A stretch of DNA of 50,623 bases. Origin: JAUWMI01 sp964454265. Its GTDB lineage: Bacteria; Sumerlaeota; Sumerlaeia; MWCT01; JAUWMI01. The position numbers and the translations under genes were made by a program. Under the pieces are notes generated by a model, which was not told the origin of the DNA, did no database searches, and saw only the letters and a list, made by a program, of their open reading frames with translations. The stretch is taken from assembly GCA_964454265.1 (NCBI GenBank), contig CAYVXD010000012.1, positions 1-50,623 on the forward strand, given 5' to 3'. This document shows positions 7,991 through 16,789 of the stretch, one piece after another; the first letter of the stretch is position 1, and each line of letters starts with the position of its first letter.

Positions 7991-9052
7991 ATGAGCGGTT
8001 TCTTCAAAAGATTTGTTCCGCGACGTAAAACCTCCTCGTCCCGGCATGTTCCATCTCCAGAAATCCTGAATCTAGAATTGAGTTACGCATGCAATCTCCA
8101 CTGCTGGATGTGTCCTCGCAGTCTCCCCGCGCAAGAACAGGGACTTCTGACCCCGCAGCTCTTCGAGAAGATCAAGCCCGCACTCAGTCGGTTCCGCTAC
8201 GTCCACCTGAGCGGGTTTGGCGAACCGCTTCTGTATCCGCAGCTGCCCGAGATTGTTCATACCAGCAAAGCCGCAGGATGCCACACAAGCTTTACAACGA
8301 ATTGCACGCTGCTCAGCCGCGAGCTAAGCAAGGAGCTCCTAAGGGAAGGCATTGATGCAATAAACGTATCAATCGATGCGAGTTCAGCACAAACCTATGA
8401 AACAGTACGGGGCGCAGGGAGATTCACACAGGTGCTCGACAATCTTCAGCAGCTTGCCGAATTACGGCTCCGCACGGGCACCCGAGTTGAACTTCAATGG
8501 GTGTTTCTCATGATGAGATCAACAATTGAGGAGTTAGCCGGAGCAGTACGGCTGGCAGCAGAGCTAGGGTTTGATCGGCTGGTGGCGAAGCATATGGAGA
8601 CCGCAGTTTCACCAGAGGATCTCGCAGAAGCGCTTTTTAATACAGGCATAGCGCCGAATCTTGATGCGGAGATGAATAAGCGATTCCACGAGTGTGTCAG
8701 CGCAGCTCGTAAGGAAGCCAAGCGGCAAGAAATGCCGCTCTTTGTACACCCCCGCCGCTACAGTATTGATGGAACGTGTCTGGCACAGCCACTGAAAGCA
8801 CTATTTGTTGATTTCGAAGGGAATGTATCGACCTGCTGTTATTTGAACGTTCGCAACGTGCGGCCTTACATGGCTGAGCCGCCTGCGGACACAGGAGTTG
8901 TTGGCAACCTTTCAGAACATTCGCTCGACCAATTGCTGCAGCACCCGGAGCATCTGGAATTTTTACGGCAGTGGCAGCAGGAGGTGATCCCTCCGGTCTG
9001 CAGAGGTTGTCTCCAAGTTACGCGCATGCGGCTACCTGATGAAGAGACATAA
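7991..9052 (+). CDS. Radical SAM protein with SPASM-type C-terminus
   Basis: 353 residues from an ATG with AAAGGA six bases upstream. The frame is open 14 codons further, but that part overlaps the leader hairpin and lacks a ribosome-binding site. The radical SAM cluster motif is C34-NLH-C38-WM-C41. A GFGEPLL stretch follows, the GGEP-like SAM site. The C-terminus has additional cysteines (GTCLAQ, STCCY, PPVCRGC) expected to hold auxiliary Fe-S clusters, as in SPASM/twitch enzymes. In this superfamily such proteins modify peptides or sugars by radical chemistry; within this group a role in surface glycan or peptide modification is plausible but unproven. The stop overlaps the next start by one base (TAATG). 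Confidence 0.9.
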   Translation: MSGFFKRFVPRRKTSSSRHVPSPEILNLELSYACNLHCWMCPRSLPAQEQGLLTPQLFEKIKPALSRFRYVHLSGFGEPLLYPQLPEIVHTSKAAGCHTSFTTNCTLLSRELSKELLREGIDAINVSIDASSAQTYETVRGAGRFTQVLDNLQQLAELRLRTGTRVELQWVFLMMRSTIEELAGAVRLAAELGFDRLVAKHMETAVSPEDLAEALFNTGIAPNLDAEMNKRFHECVSAARKEAKRQEMPLFVHPRRYSIDGTCLAQPLKALFVDFEGNVSTCCYLNVRNVRPYMAEPPADTGVVGNLSEHSLDQLLQHPEHLEFLRQWQQEVIPPVCRGCLQVTRMRLPDEET

Positions 9053-10227
9053 TGGACACCAAACCAAAGCAGCCATTATCAATACGCAAGAAGATCATCT
9101 TCGCGGCGATCAGTATAGTTGTGCTCTGGGCTGTATGCGAAGTGTGCCTGCGCCTGGCCGGTATCGCAGTGTTTCCCACAACTCCATACGCCGACAGTTC
9201 GTATGAGGTCGAATGGGAGTTGAAACCGAACTTTGACGGAACATGGGTAGGGGTCAGCATCAAGACCAACTCACTGGGATTTCGTGATGAAGAGATTCCC
9301 CTGGACAAGCAGCCGGATGAATTCAGAATCCTCTGCCTTGGCGATTCGGTAACGCTCGGGTATAAATTGGAGGAGCCGCAGACCTACGTCGCGCAGCTCG
9401 AAGCTTTGCTCAATCAGCAGTACCGCCTACGGGGTTTCCAGGTGATCAATGCGGGTGTTGACGGCTACTCGACATTTCAAGAATTCTATCTCCTCAAGCA
9501 AAAGGGCCTGGCACTTAAGCCGGACTTAATCATAGTCTGCTTCGTGCTGAATGATGTAACGGAACAGTTCCGGACAATGGCAAGCCTGGGAGGAGCAGGT
9601 CATTACGCAGGTGCTGGGAAAAAATCGCTCACACGGTGCATTTTGCGAGTGCTAAACAAGAGCGCGCTCTACACAGCAGCAAAGCTGGTGTATCTGAAGC
9701 TGGAGGGGATGCGTCGCGCCCGACTGCAGCGACTCGGAAAGTGGCGCTATCGCTCGCTCGATGATATCTATAACGTAGCGGAGCTCTTTAAATCACCCTT
9801 GCGACCGGAGATTGAGACTGCATGGGAATTTACCAAGACTCAGCTGTTGCAGCTCAGTGAGCTGGCGCGCAAGAATAGCATCCCGCTGCTGGTGTTCGTT
9901 CCGCCATATGCCGGGCAAGTTGAAAAACGTGGGATCGGCATGGAACCCCAGCGTGTACTGGCCCGGTTCTGCCTGCGCCACAACATCCCGCTCTACGATT
10001 TGAGTCCTGGATTTCTCGCGACCTCTGATCCGGAGGTGCTCTTCCTTGACGGCAGCCATTATAATACCGAAGGATCACGACTAATTGCCGAGATGCTTTT
10101 TCAGAAGTTGACGGCTAATGATACGCTAGTTAAAACAGGAGACGAGTTTTACACAGCTTTTGAGACAGAGATGAAACAGCTGGCAGGCAGAAGTAACAGC
10201 TCCCAGACTGACAAGGAGAACTTATGA
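9052..10227 (+). CDS. Membrane-anchored SGNH/GDSL hydrolase
   Basis: 391 residues. One transmembrane helix lies at about 14-35, so the catalytic part probably faces the periplasm. Block I is LCLGDSVTLGY with nucleophile Ser99. Block II is supported by VINAGVDGYS, block III by CFVLNDV (the Asn of SGNH), and block V by LFLDGSHYN with the Asp/His pair. Relatives remove or add acetyl groups on surface sugars such as alginate and peptidoglycan. The gene overlaps the radical SAM stop by one base and the GH3 start by four bases (ATGA at 10224-10227), so the three are translationally coupled. Confidence 0.88.
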   Translation: MDTKPKQPLSIRKKIIFAAISIVVLWAVCEVCLRLAGIAVFPTTPYADSSYEVEWELKPNFDGTWVGVSIKTNSLGFRDEEIPLDKQPDEFRILCLGDSVTLGYKLEEPQTYVAQLEALLNQQYRLRGFQVINAGVDGYSTFQEFYLLKQKGLALKPDLIIVCFVLNDVTEQFRTMASLGGAGHYAGAGKKSLTRCILRVLNKSALYTAAKLVYLKLEGMRRARLQRLGKWRYRSLDDIYNVAELFKSPLRPEIETAWEFTKTQLLQLSELARKNSIPLLVFVPPYAGQVEKRGIGMEPQRVLARFCLRHNIPLYDLSPGFLATSDPEVLFLDGSHYNTEGSRLIAEMLFQKLTANDTLVKTGDEFYTAFETEMKQLAGRSNSSQTDKENL

Positions 10228-11840
10228 ACACAGCAGATGTCAAATCCCTGATAACACACATGAGCCTTGAGGATAAGATTGGTCAGCTCCTTCTGGCAAC
10301 ATGCTATAGCCAACGGCAGGGTGAGGTGGAAATCGAGCGCTGCAAGGTCGGTGGATTTATGTACATCTACCATGATGCACTCAGCCTGGCCAAACTGAGC
10401 AACCACCTCCAAGAGTGTTCTCCCATTCCCCTGCTGCTGGCCGCAGACTTCGAGCGCGGTACTGGAGCAACGATTGATGGGGGGACAGACCTGGTGAGCC
10501 AGATGGGCCTTGGTGCAACGCGCGATCCGAAGCTGTGCTTCGACGTGGCAGCACTGACGGCAGAGGAGGCAGGTCTTCTGGGCGTGAATGTGAATTTCAT
10601 GCCTGTGCTTGACGTTAATACCAATCCGAATAATCCGATTATTAATGTGCGCTCGTTCGGCGAACACCCCGCACTGGTGGGCGAGCTGGGCTGTGCTTAC
10701 ATTCAAGGTACCCAATCGCGCAATGTACTGGCCGTAGCCAAGCACTTTCCCGGTCACGGCGATACAAAGACCGACACGCATTTGCGCCTGGCCTTGGTGA
10801 ACTGGGTTGAAGACGAAATCCGGGACGTGGCGCTACCGCCATTCCAGGAGGCAATTCGTGCCGGCGTAGACGGAATCATGCCGGGGCATTTGCGGATACC
10901 AGCGTTTGAGCAACAGCCGATTCCAGCAACGATGTCGCGGCGTATCCTGCAGGGACTCTTACGCGATGAGATGGGCTTCAAAGGGTTGATCTTCAGCGAT
11001 GCGATGGAAATGGGAGGCATCGTGCAGCATTTCTCGTTTGACGAGGCCGTGGAGCGAGTGTTTAATGCGGGATGTGACCTCCTGGTTATGCTGAGGGACA
11101 ATGAGGAGGCTGTGGACGTGTTGCGCAACGCAGTAAAGCACGGACGCATTGCTGAAGAGCGAGTTAATGAATCCGTGGCGCGCATTCTTGCTGCCAAGAC
11201 GAAACTGGGGCTGTCCGACCACCGCAAGGTTGACGTTGAGACACTGCCTCAGCGCCTGAACTCGCCGAATGCACAGGCCACCGCACATCGCGCAGCCCTG
11301 GCTGGCATCACGCTGGTGAAAAATACGCAGGGCCTGATTCCTCTCATGCCCGATACGAAGGTCGCCGTCATTGCCGTGTCGAATTTTGAAGCACCCAGGT
11401 CGCTCTGGAAAGACGCTGTGGTCTTCCCCTACGAATTGATGCGCTTTGTGCCACGGGTCAAGTTTCTCTACGCAGGAGTGGCAGACGACCCAACTCAGGT
11501 ACGCCGCGCGGTTGAGCTGGCTAGCCATGCAGACGTCGTGCTCGTTGCAGCATTTATCAAGGTCATCGTGGCGCTTGGAAAAATTCGGCCGAACAAGCGC
11601 GTATGCCAATGCGTGGCTGCGCTGCGAGAAACCGGCAAGCCGATGGGCATGATTAGCTTTGGCAGCCCGTATATCTTGCGCGACTTTCCGTGGGTGAACA
11701 GCTACATTGCAGCCTACGGAAGCTCGCCTGCCACACAGCAAGCTGCGGCAGAACTTGTGGCAGGCAAACAGCCATTCCACGGGATTCTACCCGTGACGAT
11801 TTCCGAAAAGTACCCGGCAGGATTCGGTATCTGCGAGTAA
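10224..11840 (+). CDS. Glycoside hydrolase family 3, NagZ-like beta-N-acetylhexosaminidase
   Basis: 538 residues, with AAGGAG before the ATG. The family 3 barrel shows VNFMPVLDVNTNP, the KHFPGHGDTKTDTH block (173-186) and the nucleophile Asp259 in GLIFSDAMEMGG. The Asp184-Thr-His186 element matches the acid/base dyad used by NagZ-type enzymes, which separates them from ordinary beta-glucosidases. A second domain (~350-538) of the alpha/beta sandwich type is present, as in the longer Gram-positive-style enzymes. There is no signal peptide, so the enzyme is probably cytoplasmic and may recycle GlcNAc-anhydromuramyl fragments or trim glycans. It is the last gene of the coupled group. Confidence 0.93.
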   Translation: MNTADVKSLITHMSLEDKIGQLLLATCYSQRQGEVEIERCKVGGFMYIYHDALSLAKLSNHLQECSPIPLLLAADFERGTGATIDGGTDLVSQMGLGATRDPKLCFDVAALTAEEAGLLGVNVNFMPVLDVNTNPNNPIINVRSFGEHPALVGELGCAYIQGTQSRNVLAVAKHFPGHGDTKTDTHLRLALVNWVEDEIRDVALPPFQEAIRAGVDGIMPGHLRIPAFEQQPIPATMSRRILQGLLRDEMGFKGLIFSDAMEMGGIVQHFSFDEAVERVFNAGCDLLVMLRDNEEAVDVLRNAVKHGRIAEERVNESVARILAAKTKLGLSDHRKVDVETLPQRLNSPNAQATAHRAALAGITLVKNTQGLIPLMPDTKVAVIAVSNFEAPRSLWKDAVVFPYELMRFVPRVKFLYAGVADDPTQVRRAVELASHADVVLVAAFIKVIVALGKIRPNKRVCQCVAALRETGKPMGMISFGSPYILRDFPWVNSYIAAYGSSPATQQAAAELVAGKQPFHGILPVTISEKYPAGFGICE

Positions 11841-11856
11841 TGCACTTACGAAAATC

Positions 11857-11904
11857 GTAGGGGCGAGGTCTCCTCGCCCTAGGGCGGGGGAACCCCGCCT
11901 CTAC
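11857..11904. repeat. Two-hairpin palindrome (GTAGGGGC family)
   Basis: Outer ends GTAG and CTAC enclose two hairpins, GGGCGAGG-TCT-CCTCGCCC and GGGCGGGG-GAA-CCCCGCC. Seventeen bases separate it from the GH3 stop. The same two-hairpin design recurs at 44409. Confidence 0.8.
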
Positions 11905-11988
11905 AATCCTGAACAATGACTATAGCGGCCGCGCAGTGGCTCGCGATAGATCGTGAAAGTTGCCCACGCAAGCAACGACGCGCTTCTC

Positions 11989-12018
11989 CTACAGGGCGGG
12001 GGAACCCCGCCCCTACAG
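11989..12018. repeat. One-hairpin palindrome (GTAGGGGC family)
   Basis: The core is GGGCGGGG-GAA-CCCCGCCC, flanked by CTACA and CTACAG. It overlaps the last two codons of the minus-strand Uro-D gene: the TGTAG of its right arm contributes that gene's TAG stop. Confidence 0.8.
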
Positions 12019-13065
12019 CGCAATGGGATATTTCCCGAATGCTTTCGTCGTCTCCACCATGGCCCGGTAGTTCTCCACTTTGACATAATCGGGCACGGAA
12101 TTACTTGAGCTCAGGCAATAACCCCCTCCTGGCGCGAGAAGGCGAATTTTCTCCTTCACTTCCTCTGCGGTCTCCTCTGGCGTTCCTCGCGTAAGCGTAT
12201 AGCCCAGGTCTATATTGCCAATCACACAGAGCTTTCCTTTAACTCGCTCCTTCACCTTCACGATATCCATGGCTTTTGGCTCAATGGGGTGAATGGCGTT
12301 AACATCACAGGCAATGATGTCGTCGAACACGTCCCAGAGCACGCCGTCTGTGTGATAGAGGAACGGCAGGTTGTGCTGCCTGGCCAGCTTGCCAATCTTA
12401 TGCAGCCAGGGGAAGAAATGCTGACGCAAGACCGTGGGCGAGACAATAAGGCTGTTGGCGTAAGCAATGTCATCGCTGTACCAGAGCGCAGCGACGCAGT
12501 CAAACGTCACCATATTCTCAAACAAATTGTAGACGATCTCGCCGATGGTCTGAAACATCTGCTCGACGAGTTCCGCGTTTTCATAAAGCATCAGCGAGAA
12601 GTTCTCAAATCCCATCATCTCCCAGACCATTGTAAAGATGTCGCCATACTGGCCAATCACTTTCATGGAATCGGGAAGAACCTGCGTTATGGTTTCGAAT
12701 CTGGAGTAGTCTATCGACTCCGGCGCAGGCCAGGGGTAGCGCTCGAATTCCTCCTGGGAGGTAATGACCCCGTTATGTTCGCTAGCCCATTTGCGCTGGG
12801 TGCCCTCTTCTGTGATCGGTGTAGTTTTCCTGCCCTCGCGGGGCTGAATGTCTCCAGGATTCATATTAATGATCGGTTGGAGCTTCACATAGTCGTAGCC
12901 TGCGGCGCGCCAGAACTCGACTTCGTCCGCGAGGCCGGTAATCCGCTTTTGCAAGTAACCTTCTTTGATACACTGCGCGATCCCCAGCTCAATCAGTGGA
13001 ACGTAGTCCGGCTCACCACAGAGGAGCGCTGTTCGTAAGCGATCAAAGTTCGGTTCTCGTTCCAT
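12013..13065 (-). CDS. Uroporphyrinogen decarboxylase-family (Uro-D) protein
   Basis: 350 residues; the ATG at 13065 has AAAGGA nine bases upstream. The sequence follows the Uro-D barrel: an opening 'LRTALLCGEPDYVPL', a mid-region 'LPFLYHTDGVLWDVFDDIIACDVNAIHPIEPKAMD' and 'LCVIGNIDLGYTLTRGTPEET', ending with 'GYCLSSSNSVPDYVKVENY'. It lacks the N-terminal Arg motif of true HemE, and the 'HPIEP' and 'TRGTPEE' blocks are those of the large paralogous set related to corrinoid methyltransferases. The substrate is unknown. It lies upstream on the minus strand of nothing obvious in heme synthesis; its neighbour is a TIM-barrel sugar isomerase, a pairing that suggests a small-molecule catabolic role. 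Confidence 0.85.
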   Translation of the reverse strand: MEREPNFDRLRTALLCGEPDYVPLIELGIAQCIKEGYLQKRITGLADEVEFWRAAGYDYVKLQPIINMNPGDIQPREGRKTTPITEEGTQRKWASEHNGVITSQEEFERYPWPAPESIDYSRFETITQVLPDSMKVIGQYGDIFTMVWEMMGFENFSLMLYENAELVEQMFQTIGEIVYNLFENMVTFDCVAALWYSDDIAYANSLIVSPTVLRQHFFPWLHKIGKLARQHNLPFLYHTDGVLWDVFDDIIACDVNAIHPIEPKAMDIVKVKERVKGKLCVIGNIDLGYTLTRGTPEETAEEVKEKIRLLAPGGGYCLSSSNSVPDYVKVENYRAMVETTKAFGKYPIAL

Positions 13066-13226
13066 TGTGCGGATCCTTTCCGAGCGGGTTAATTTTATCT
13101 CTTTCTATTCCAGCCAGGAGTGGCCGGCAAGCCGGAGTGCACGTGAAGAGCTGGCAACATAAGCGGCATGGGGCATGTTCACAACATTGATGTGGCGGAG
13201 CCGCATCGTGCAGCGTGGGCCATTGG

Positions 13227-14054
13227 TTAAAACGATAATTTGAGAACCTCCTGGACGTACTTCTTATTTTCATAAGCACTCTGACGTGGATCAGTTAAGG
13301 ATTGATCCAGCTCGATCGTAATCCACCCGGTGTAGTTATTGTTTCGCAAACCTTTCAAAATACAGGGAAAATCTATCGGGCCTCTTCCCAGCTCACTGAA
13401 GATGGGCAGCTGATCCTCTGCATCAATTTTCACTGGTGTGGTGGCGTCAGGATTCACATCCTTGAAATGAACGTATATGATGCGATCTTTGTAAGTATTG
13501 ACAACTTCAACGGGATCTGAGCCACCTTTGTAGAGATGAGCAGTATCAGGACAGAGAAAAACTAAGCGGGGATCAGTACGATCCATAAGGAGACCAATCT
13601 CCTCGCGGGTTTCGATCACTGTACCCAGATGGGGATGATAGGCGGCCTTGATGCCTTTGTCCAGGAGTGCCTGGCCCATGAGATTCAGATTGTCGGCCAT
13701 CCGTTTGATTGTCTCCTCAGTGGGCATCCGGTCGTCGCGCACACCACCGCCGAGCACCAAAATCTCCGCGCCATTCTCCTTGAGAAAGTCGGCCAGCGCC
13801 AGATTCCACTCGAGGTCCTTTGTCAGAGCCTCGCGTGTGCTTAACGTGCCTCCGCCGTAAAGAGTCACCAGCTGGACCCCGTGATCGTGCAGAAGGAGTT
13901 TAAAGTCGTCTACCTTATCGCGATAGTGATCAGCAATAGCGCCAAAGGTTTCTATGCCTTTGAAGCCAAGCCCACCAATGTCGCGCACTGCCGTGTGAAA
14001 CATGTCAATGCCCCACGTAATTGTGTGATAGCCAACGCGAATTTTTTCGTTCAT
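13227..14054 (-). CDS. Sugar phosphate isomerase/epimerase (xylose isomerase-like TIM barrel)
   Basis: 275 residues from the ATG at 14054, which has GGAGG about 10 bases upstream; the 23-codon upstream extension has no such signal. The barrel is recognisable from GYHTITWGIDMF, GFKGIETFGAI, VTLYGGG, ILVLGGGVRDD, AAYHPHLGTVIET, LCPDTAHLYKGG, IIYVHFKDVN and WITIELDQS. The acidic and His residues at strand ends (E, D, H, E) are the divalent-metal ligands of IolE/Hyi-type enzymes. The substrate is probably a keto-inositol or similar polyol, but this cannot be settled here. It is co-directional with the Uro-D gene, 160 bp apart. Confidence 0.87.
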   Translation of the reverse strand: MNEKIRVGYHTITWGIDMFHTAVRDIGGLGFKGIETFGAIADHYRDKVDDFKLLLHDHGVQLVTLYGGGTLSTREALTKDLEWNLALADFLKENGAEILVLGGGVRDDRMPTEETIKRMADNLNLMGQALLDKGIKAAYHPHLGTVIETREEIGLLMDRTDPRLVFLCPDTAHLYKGGSDPVEVVNTYKDRIIYVHFKDVNPDATTPVKIDAEDQLPIFSELGRGPIDFPCILKGLRNNNYTGWITIELDQSLTDPRQSAYENKKYVQEVLKLSF

Positions 14055-14374
14055 GGATTCCCCGCCTCCATTCTTTTGTCTCGTGCCCTGATGTCCCGGT
14101 TCTAGACTCTCAATATCAACCACATGTTAACCATATTACGCAGAGCATCATATTGGTATCACTGTATGACTTACGCAAAGCCGCAAAGTCGCTAACAAAA
14201 CGGATCTTTGCGTTCTTGGCATCTTTACGAGAGATTTAAAATCTGTAACCTGTTTAGTGCTCTCATTAGTAAAAGCGGCAAACCTACGTTTCGTCCTGCT
14301 GCCGGACAGCCGAAGCCAACGCTTCGCTATGCTTTTTCTCTCTATATATATATGATGATCACTAAAATGTTGAG
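14055..14374. other. Non-coding stretch with ACGCAAAG inverted repeat
   Basis: No coding potential seen. It contains ACGCAAAG (14173-14180) facing CTTTGCGT (14206-14213), a further copy-type motif common in dispersed bacterial repeats, and an AT-rich TATATATATATG tract near 14342. Confidence 0.5.
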
Positions 14375-15739
14375 CTATTTTCTAATACCCCTTAACAAAT
14401 TCGTCAATAGAATACTCACACCGAGAACAAGACAAACCGGAAGCGCCAGAAGCACTACCAGCGGCGTGAGCAAAAATGCAAACGACCCGAACCGCTCGTA
14501 AAGACGAACAATTTTCTTGCCTTTGAGCGTTAGCAGTGCTGAGCGTGTTTCCTCAAGCTCGGTGGTCAATTGGGCAATCTGTAGATCTCGTGATTCGAAG
14601 CGAAGCGCAGCGGCTTCCTTGTCGGGTCGAAACTGTGGCTCGTGGCAAAAGCTCGACAGCGGCCCAATCGTCTTGTCCCAGGTGAAATGCTCGCGCACCA
14701 GGCGCTGAGCATTCTGGCCACGCCGCCTAACTTCTTCCGGCCATGCCAGAATCTCGCTGACAATGCTTTTGAAGCCCGCCTTATCCTCTGGCGACACCAC
14801 CCATCCTGCCTCGTAGCGGCTGATATACCCGGAGAGCTCTGAATAATTGTTATAGATGACGGCCACCCCGCACCACAGATACACCATCGTGCGCGTAGTA
14901 AAGGCGAGCTCGCGTTCCGGGTTCCGCGCCATCAGATCAAGAGCAACTGCCGCATCTTGATACTCAGCAAGCAATTGTTCGTACGGTATGAGTCCTTTGA
15001 GCTTTACACGCGGGTGCTGATCCAATCGCTCCAGCAAAGCCTGAAATGTCCCACCCGAGACGTCTCCCTCTGGATGCATTCCACCGTAGAAGGTGAGGGA
15101 TCCGCGCTGCTGGTCGTCAAAAACTTCCAGCAGCCACGTAAGCGCATTGCTAGGATTCTGCCACGGGAGAAATATTCCTCCGTAGACAAATGAATCCGGC
15201 TTGCCCTCCCGATATGGCGGGAGCTCGGGCGAAAGCGACAGTGGAATCACCGGAAGCAGATGCGGTTCGAGCGAAAATCCTGCCAATGCGAGAAAGCTAA
15301 GAAAGTAATGGCGCTGAAATTCACCGGAACAGATCACAAAGTCAGCACGCCGCAGGGCCGCAAGTTTTTCATACAAGTCCGACTCGAACGACTCACTGCC
15401 CCAGTAGGCGCGCTCCAGCAGATGTGGCCCTGCAAGGTCAATCACCAGCGGGCATTCCACCGTTTCGATCTCGCGCATCAACCCCCAATGTTGTACAACG
15501 AGGACATCAGGATTTTTTTCCTGGATGAACGCTGTCAGGTCATGCCGCTCAAAGCAGTTGCTGCGGATTTCCTGGTTCTGAGCAGCAGTATTGGGTAAAA
15601 CTGAGGTAGGCATTGCAGTGATGACATCAAAGCCCTGGCTGCGGAGTCCCTGAGCCAGACCCCAGGCGCGCAGCCCGGCACCTGTTGTCACCATCCCGGG
15701 ATACGGTAGTGGTTCAGTTGTGACAATAAGTATGGCCAT
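14375..15739 (-). CDS. Glycosyltransferase family 4 protein with C-terminal membrane hairpin
   Basis: 454 residues from the ATG at 15739. The frame stays open upstream to 15868, but that extension is the palindromic repeat at 15763 and gives low-complexity protein, so I rejected it. The N-terminal domain begins MAILIVTTEPLPYPGMVTTGAGLRAW, the GT-B acceptor domain; SFVYGGIFLPWQNP, LKGLIPYEQLLAEYQDAAVALDLM and EAGWVVSPEDKAGF belong to the nucleotide-sugar domain. A coiled coil (LQIAQLTTELEETRSAL) and a hydrophobic segment of ~40 residues near the end suggest membrane anchoring. Its architecture parallels the GT at 6371. The product is probably a lipid-linked glycan. Confidence 0.83.
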   Translation of the reverse strand: MAILIVTTEPLPYPGMVTTGAGLRAWGLAQGLRSQGFDVITAMPTSVLPNTAAQNQEIRSNCFERHDLTAFIQEKNPDVLVVQHWGLMREIETVECPLVIDLAGPHLLERAYWGSESFESDLYEKLAALRRADFVICSGEFQRHYFLSFLALAGFSLEPHLLPVIPLSLSPELPPYREGKPDSFVYGGIFLPWQNPSNALTWLLEVFDDQQRGSLTFYGGMHPEGDVSGGTFQALLERLDQHPRVKLKGLIPYEQLLAEYQDAAVALDLMARNPERELAFTTRTMVYLWCGVAVIYNNYSELSGYISRYEAGWVVSPEDKAGFKSIVSEILAWPEEVRRRGQNAQRLVREHFTWDKTIGPLSSFCHEPQFRPDKEAAALRFESRDLQIAQLTTELEETRSALLTLKGKKIVRLYERFGSFAFLLTPLVVLLALPVCLVLGVSILLTNLLRGIRK

Positions 15740-15762
15740 GTGCCGAAGCGGAAAGCCAACTT

Positions 15763-15860
15763 TGTAGCGCCCGCCTCTGGCGGGCTGTCGTGAAGGCGTC
15801 TCGCCTTCACATGATGTGCACAATGTTCTGCCAATTGCCCGCCCGCGGCGGGCGCTAACA
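15763..15860. repeat. Nested palindromes upstream of the GT4 gene
   Basis: Outer arms TAGCGCCCGC and GCGGGCGCTA enclose GCCCGCC-TCT-GGCGGGC and GAAGGCG-TCT-CGCCTTC. The TCT triloop also appears in the hairpins at 11857 and 44409. On the minus strand it lies in the leader of the GT4 gene. Confidence 0.7.
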
Positions 15861-15966
15861 TGCGTCATTGCAAAGCAAAATATGCTAGCACACTAACCAT
15901 TACCCGCTCGTGAAGTCAACGGTTCTTTCCGCTTCGCACCAGACACCCGTGCAGATTATAGCTCCT
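15841..15966. repeat. 126-bp direct repeat, copy A
   Basis: Nearly identical to 24922-25047 in the same orientation at an offset of 9081 bp; I count about five mismatches by eye. The two copies bracket the giant protease gene. The repeat itself shows no coding sequence. Confidence 0.85.
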
Positions 15967-16223
15967 GTTCGCACAATAGTGCCTGGTCCAGTCGTGACAC
16001 TCCGCGATGGGTACTCGCATCTCAATTCCAGCGTGATTCTTAAAAAAGCTTACCGGTTTGTGCCTCTGGGTCTCTTTAATAGACGCCCCTTGCTGCAGCT
16101 TGCAATAAGACTTGGCAATTTTTTAAAATCGGTTTGGCTAAACCTTAAAGCATGTTACAGCACCATCAGTGGCAACCAACCCATGCGTGTTTTCAGCATC
16201 CGCGGCTTGCAGCCATTGCAATA

Positions 16224-16418
16224 TCAACGACGCTTCTCTGTCCACTCATACAACTCATCACACAGAGACGCCATGGTCTCCTTCTCAAAAGCTCCCTGCA
16301 ATAGATGAAGCAATGCACGTATTCTGTCTTCTTCTCGTGCATAAACCCCTTTCAAAAGATTAAAGAATTTCGCGTATTCCTTTGCGCCGTTCTGTTTAAA
16401 CTGCCTCCTTAGTTGCGG
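16224..16418 (-). pseudogene. Coding remnant of unknown family without a start codon
   Basis: A 64-codon minus-strand frame reads FKQNGAKEYAKFFNLLKG and later EDRIRALLHLLQGAFEKET, ending LYEWTEKRR before a stop at 16224. The amphipathic helical composition looks like genuine protein, but there is an in-frame TAG just upstream and no start codon near the beginning. It may be the 3' end of a lost gene. I do not recognise the family. Confidence 0.35.
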
Positions 16419-16509
16419 CTAAGGCTTATTGCAGATGCGGATATCTCCCATTGTTAATGAGTTTTTTGAATTAATTCTCAAAAATTCGCTCATTTTGTGG
16501 AAATAAAGC

Positions 16510-16538
16510 TTGACAGACTATTTCTCGGAAATTAAACA
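16510..16538 (+). promoter_or_regulatory. Candidate sigma-70-type promoter for the giant protease gene
   Basis: TTGACA at 16510-16515, 17-bp spacer, then TAAACA at 16533-16538. The -35 box is perfect and the -10 box is weak. It lies about 250 bp upstream of the start codon in AT-rich sequence. Confidence 0.35.
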
Positions 16539-16789
16539 CCATGTAGAGAAAGAATGCCAATGAACTATTCTCACTAGATGAAAATCAGGCCTTTCTCTTG
16601 CTCAAGTCCTATTTCCTCGTACGAATTCCCCCTCTCTTGTTGCCAGTGGTTAGTGAGCACCTTGGAAATTTTGAAACAGATTTATCTTATTACAGTGTGC
16701 GGTACAAACGCTGGTATTTGTTATCTGTTGCGCTTGACGGTAAATTATTTTCTATTGTTTGAATGAAAACGAAAGGAGGATGTAGGACA

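Larger units (their letters stand above)
15967..16789. other. Long non-coding leader region of the giant protease gene
   Basis: About 820 bp without a convincing intact gene. It holds the minus-strand coding remnant at 16224-16418, a promoter candidate at 16510, and the strong ribosome-binding site AAAGGAGG (16772-16779) before the ATG at 16790. Confidence 0.5.

Noticed and set aside
10149..10781. 210-codon minus-strand frame
   Set aside because: It is opposite the SGNH and GH3 genes; no recognisable features.
10959..11780. 273-codon minus-strand frame
   Set aside because: It lies fully inside the GH3 gene, whose catalytic motifs are intact.
12289..13038. 249-codon plus-strand frame
   Set aside because: It is fully inside the minus-strand Uro-D gene and has no domain features.
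12013..13065. hemE (heme synthesis) assignment
   Set aside because: The N-terminal arginine motif of true HemE is absent, and the HPIEP and TRGTPEE blocks are those of the methyltransferase-like paralogues.
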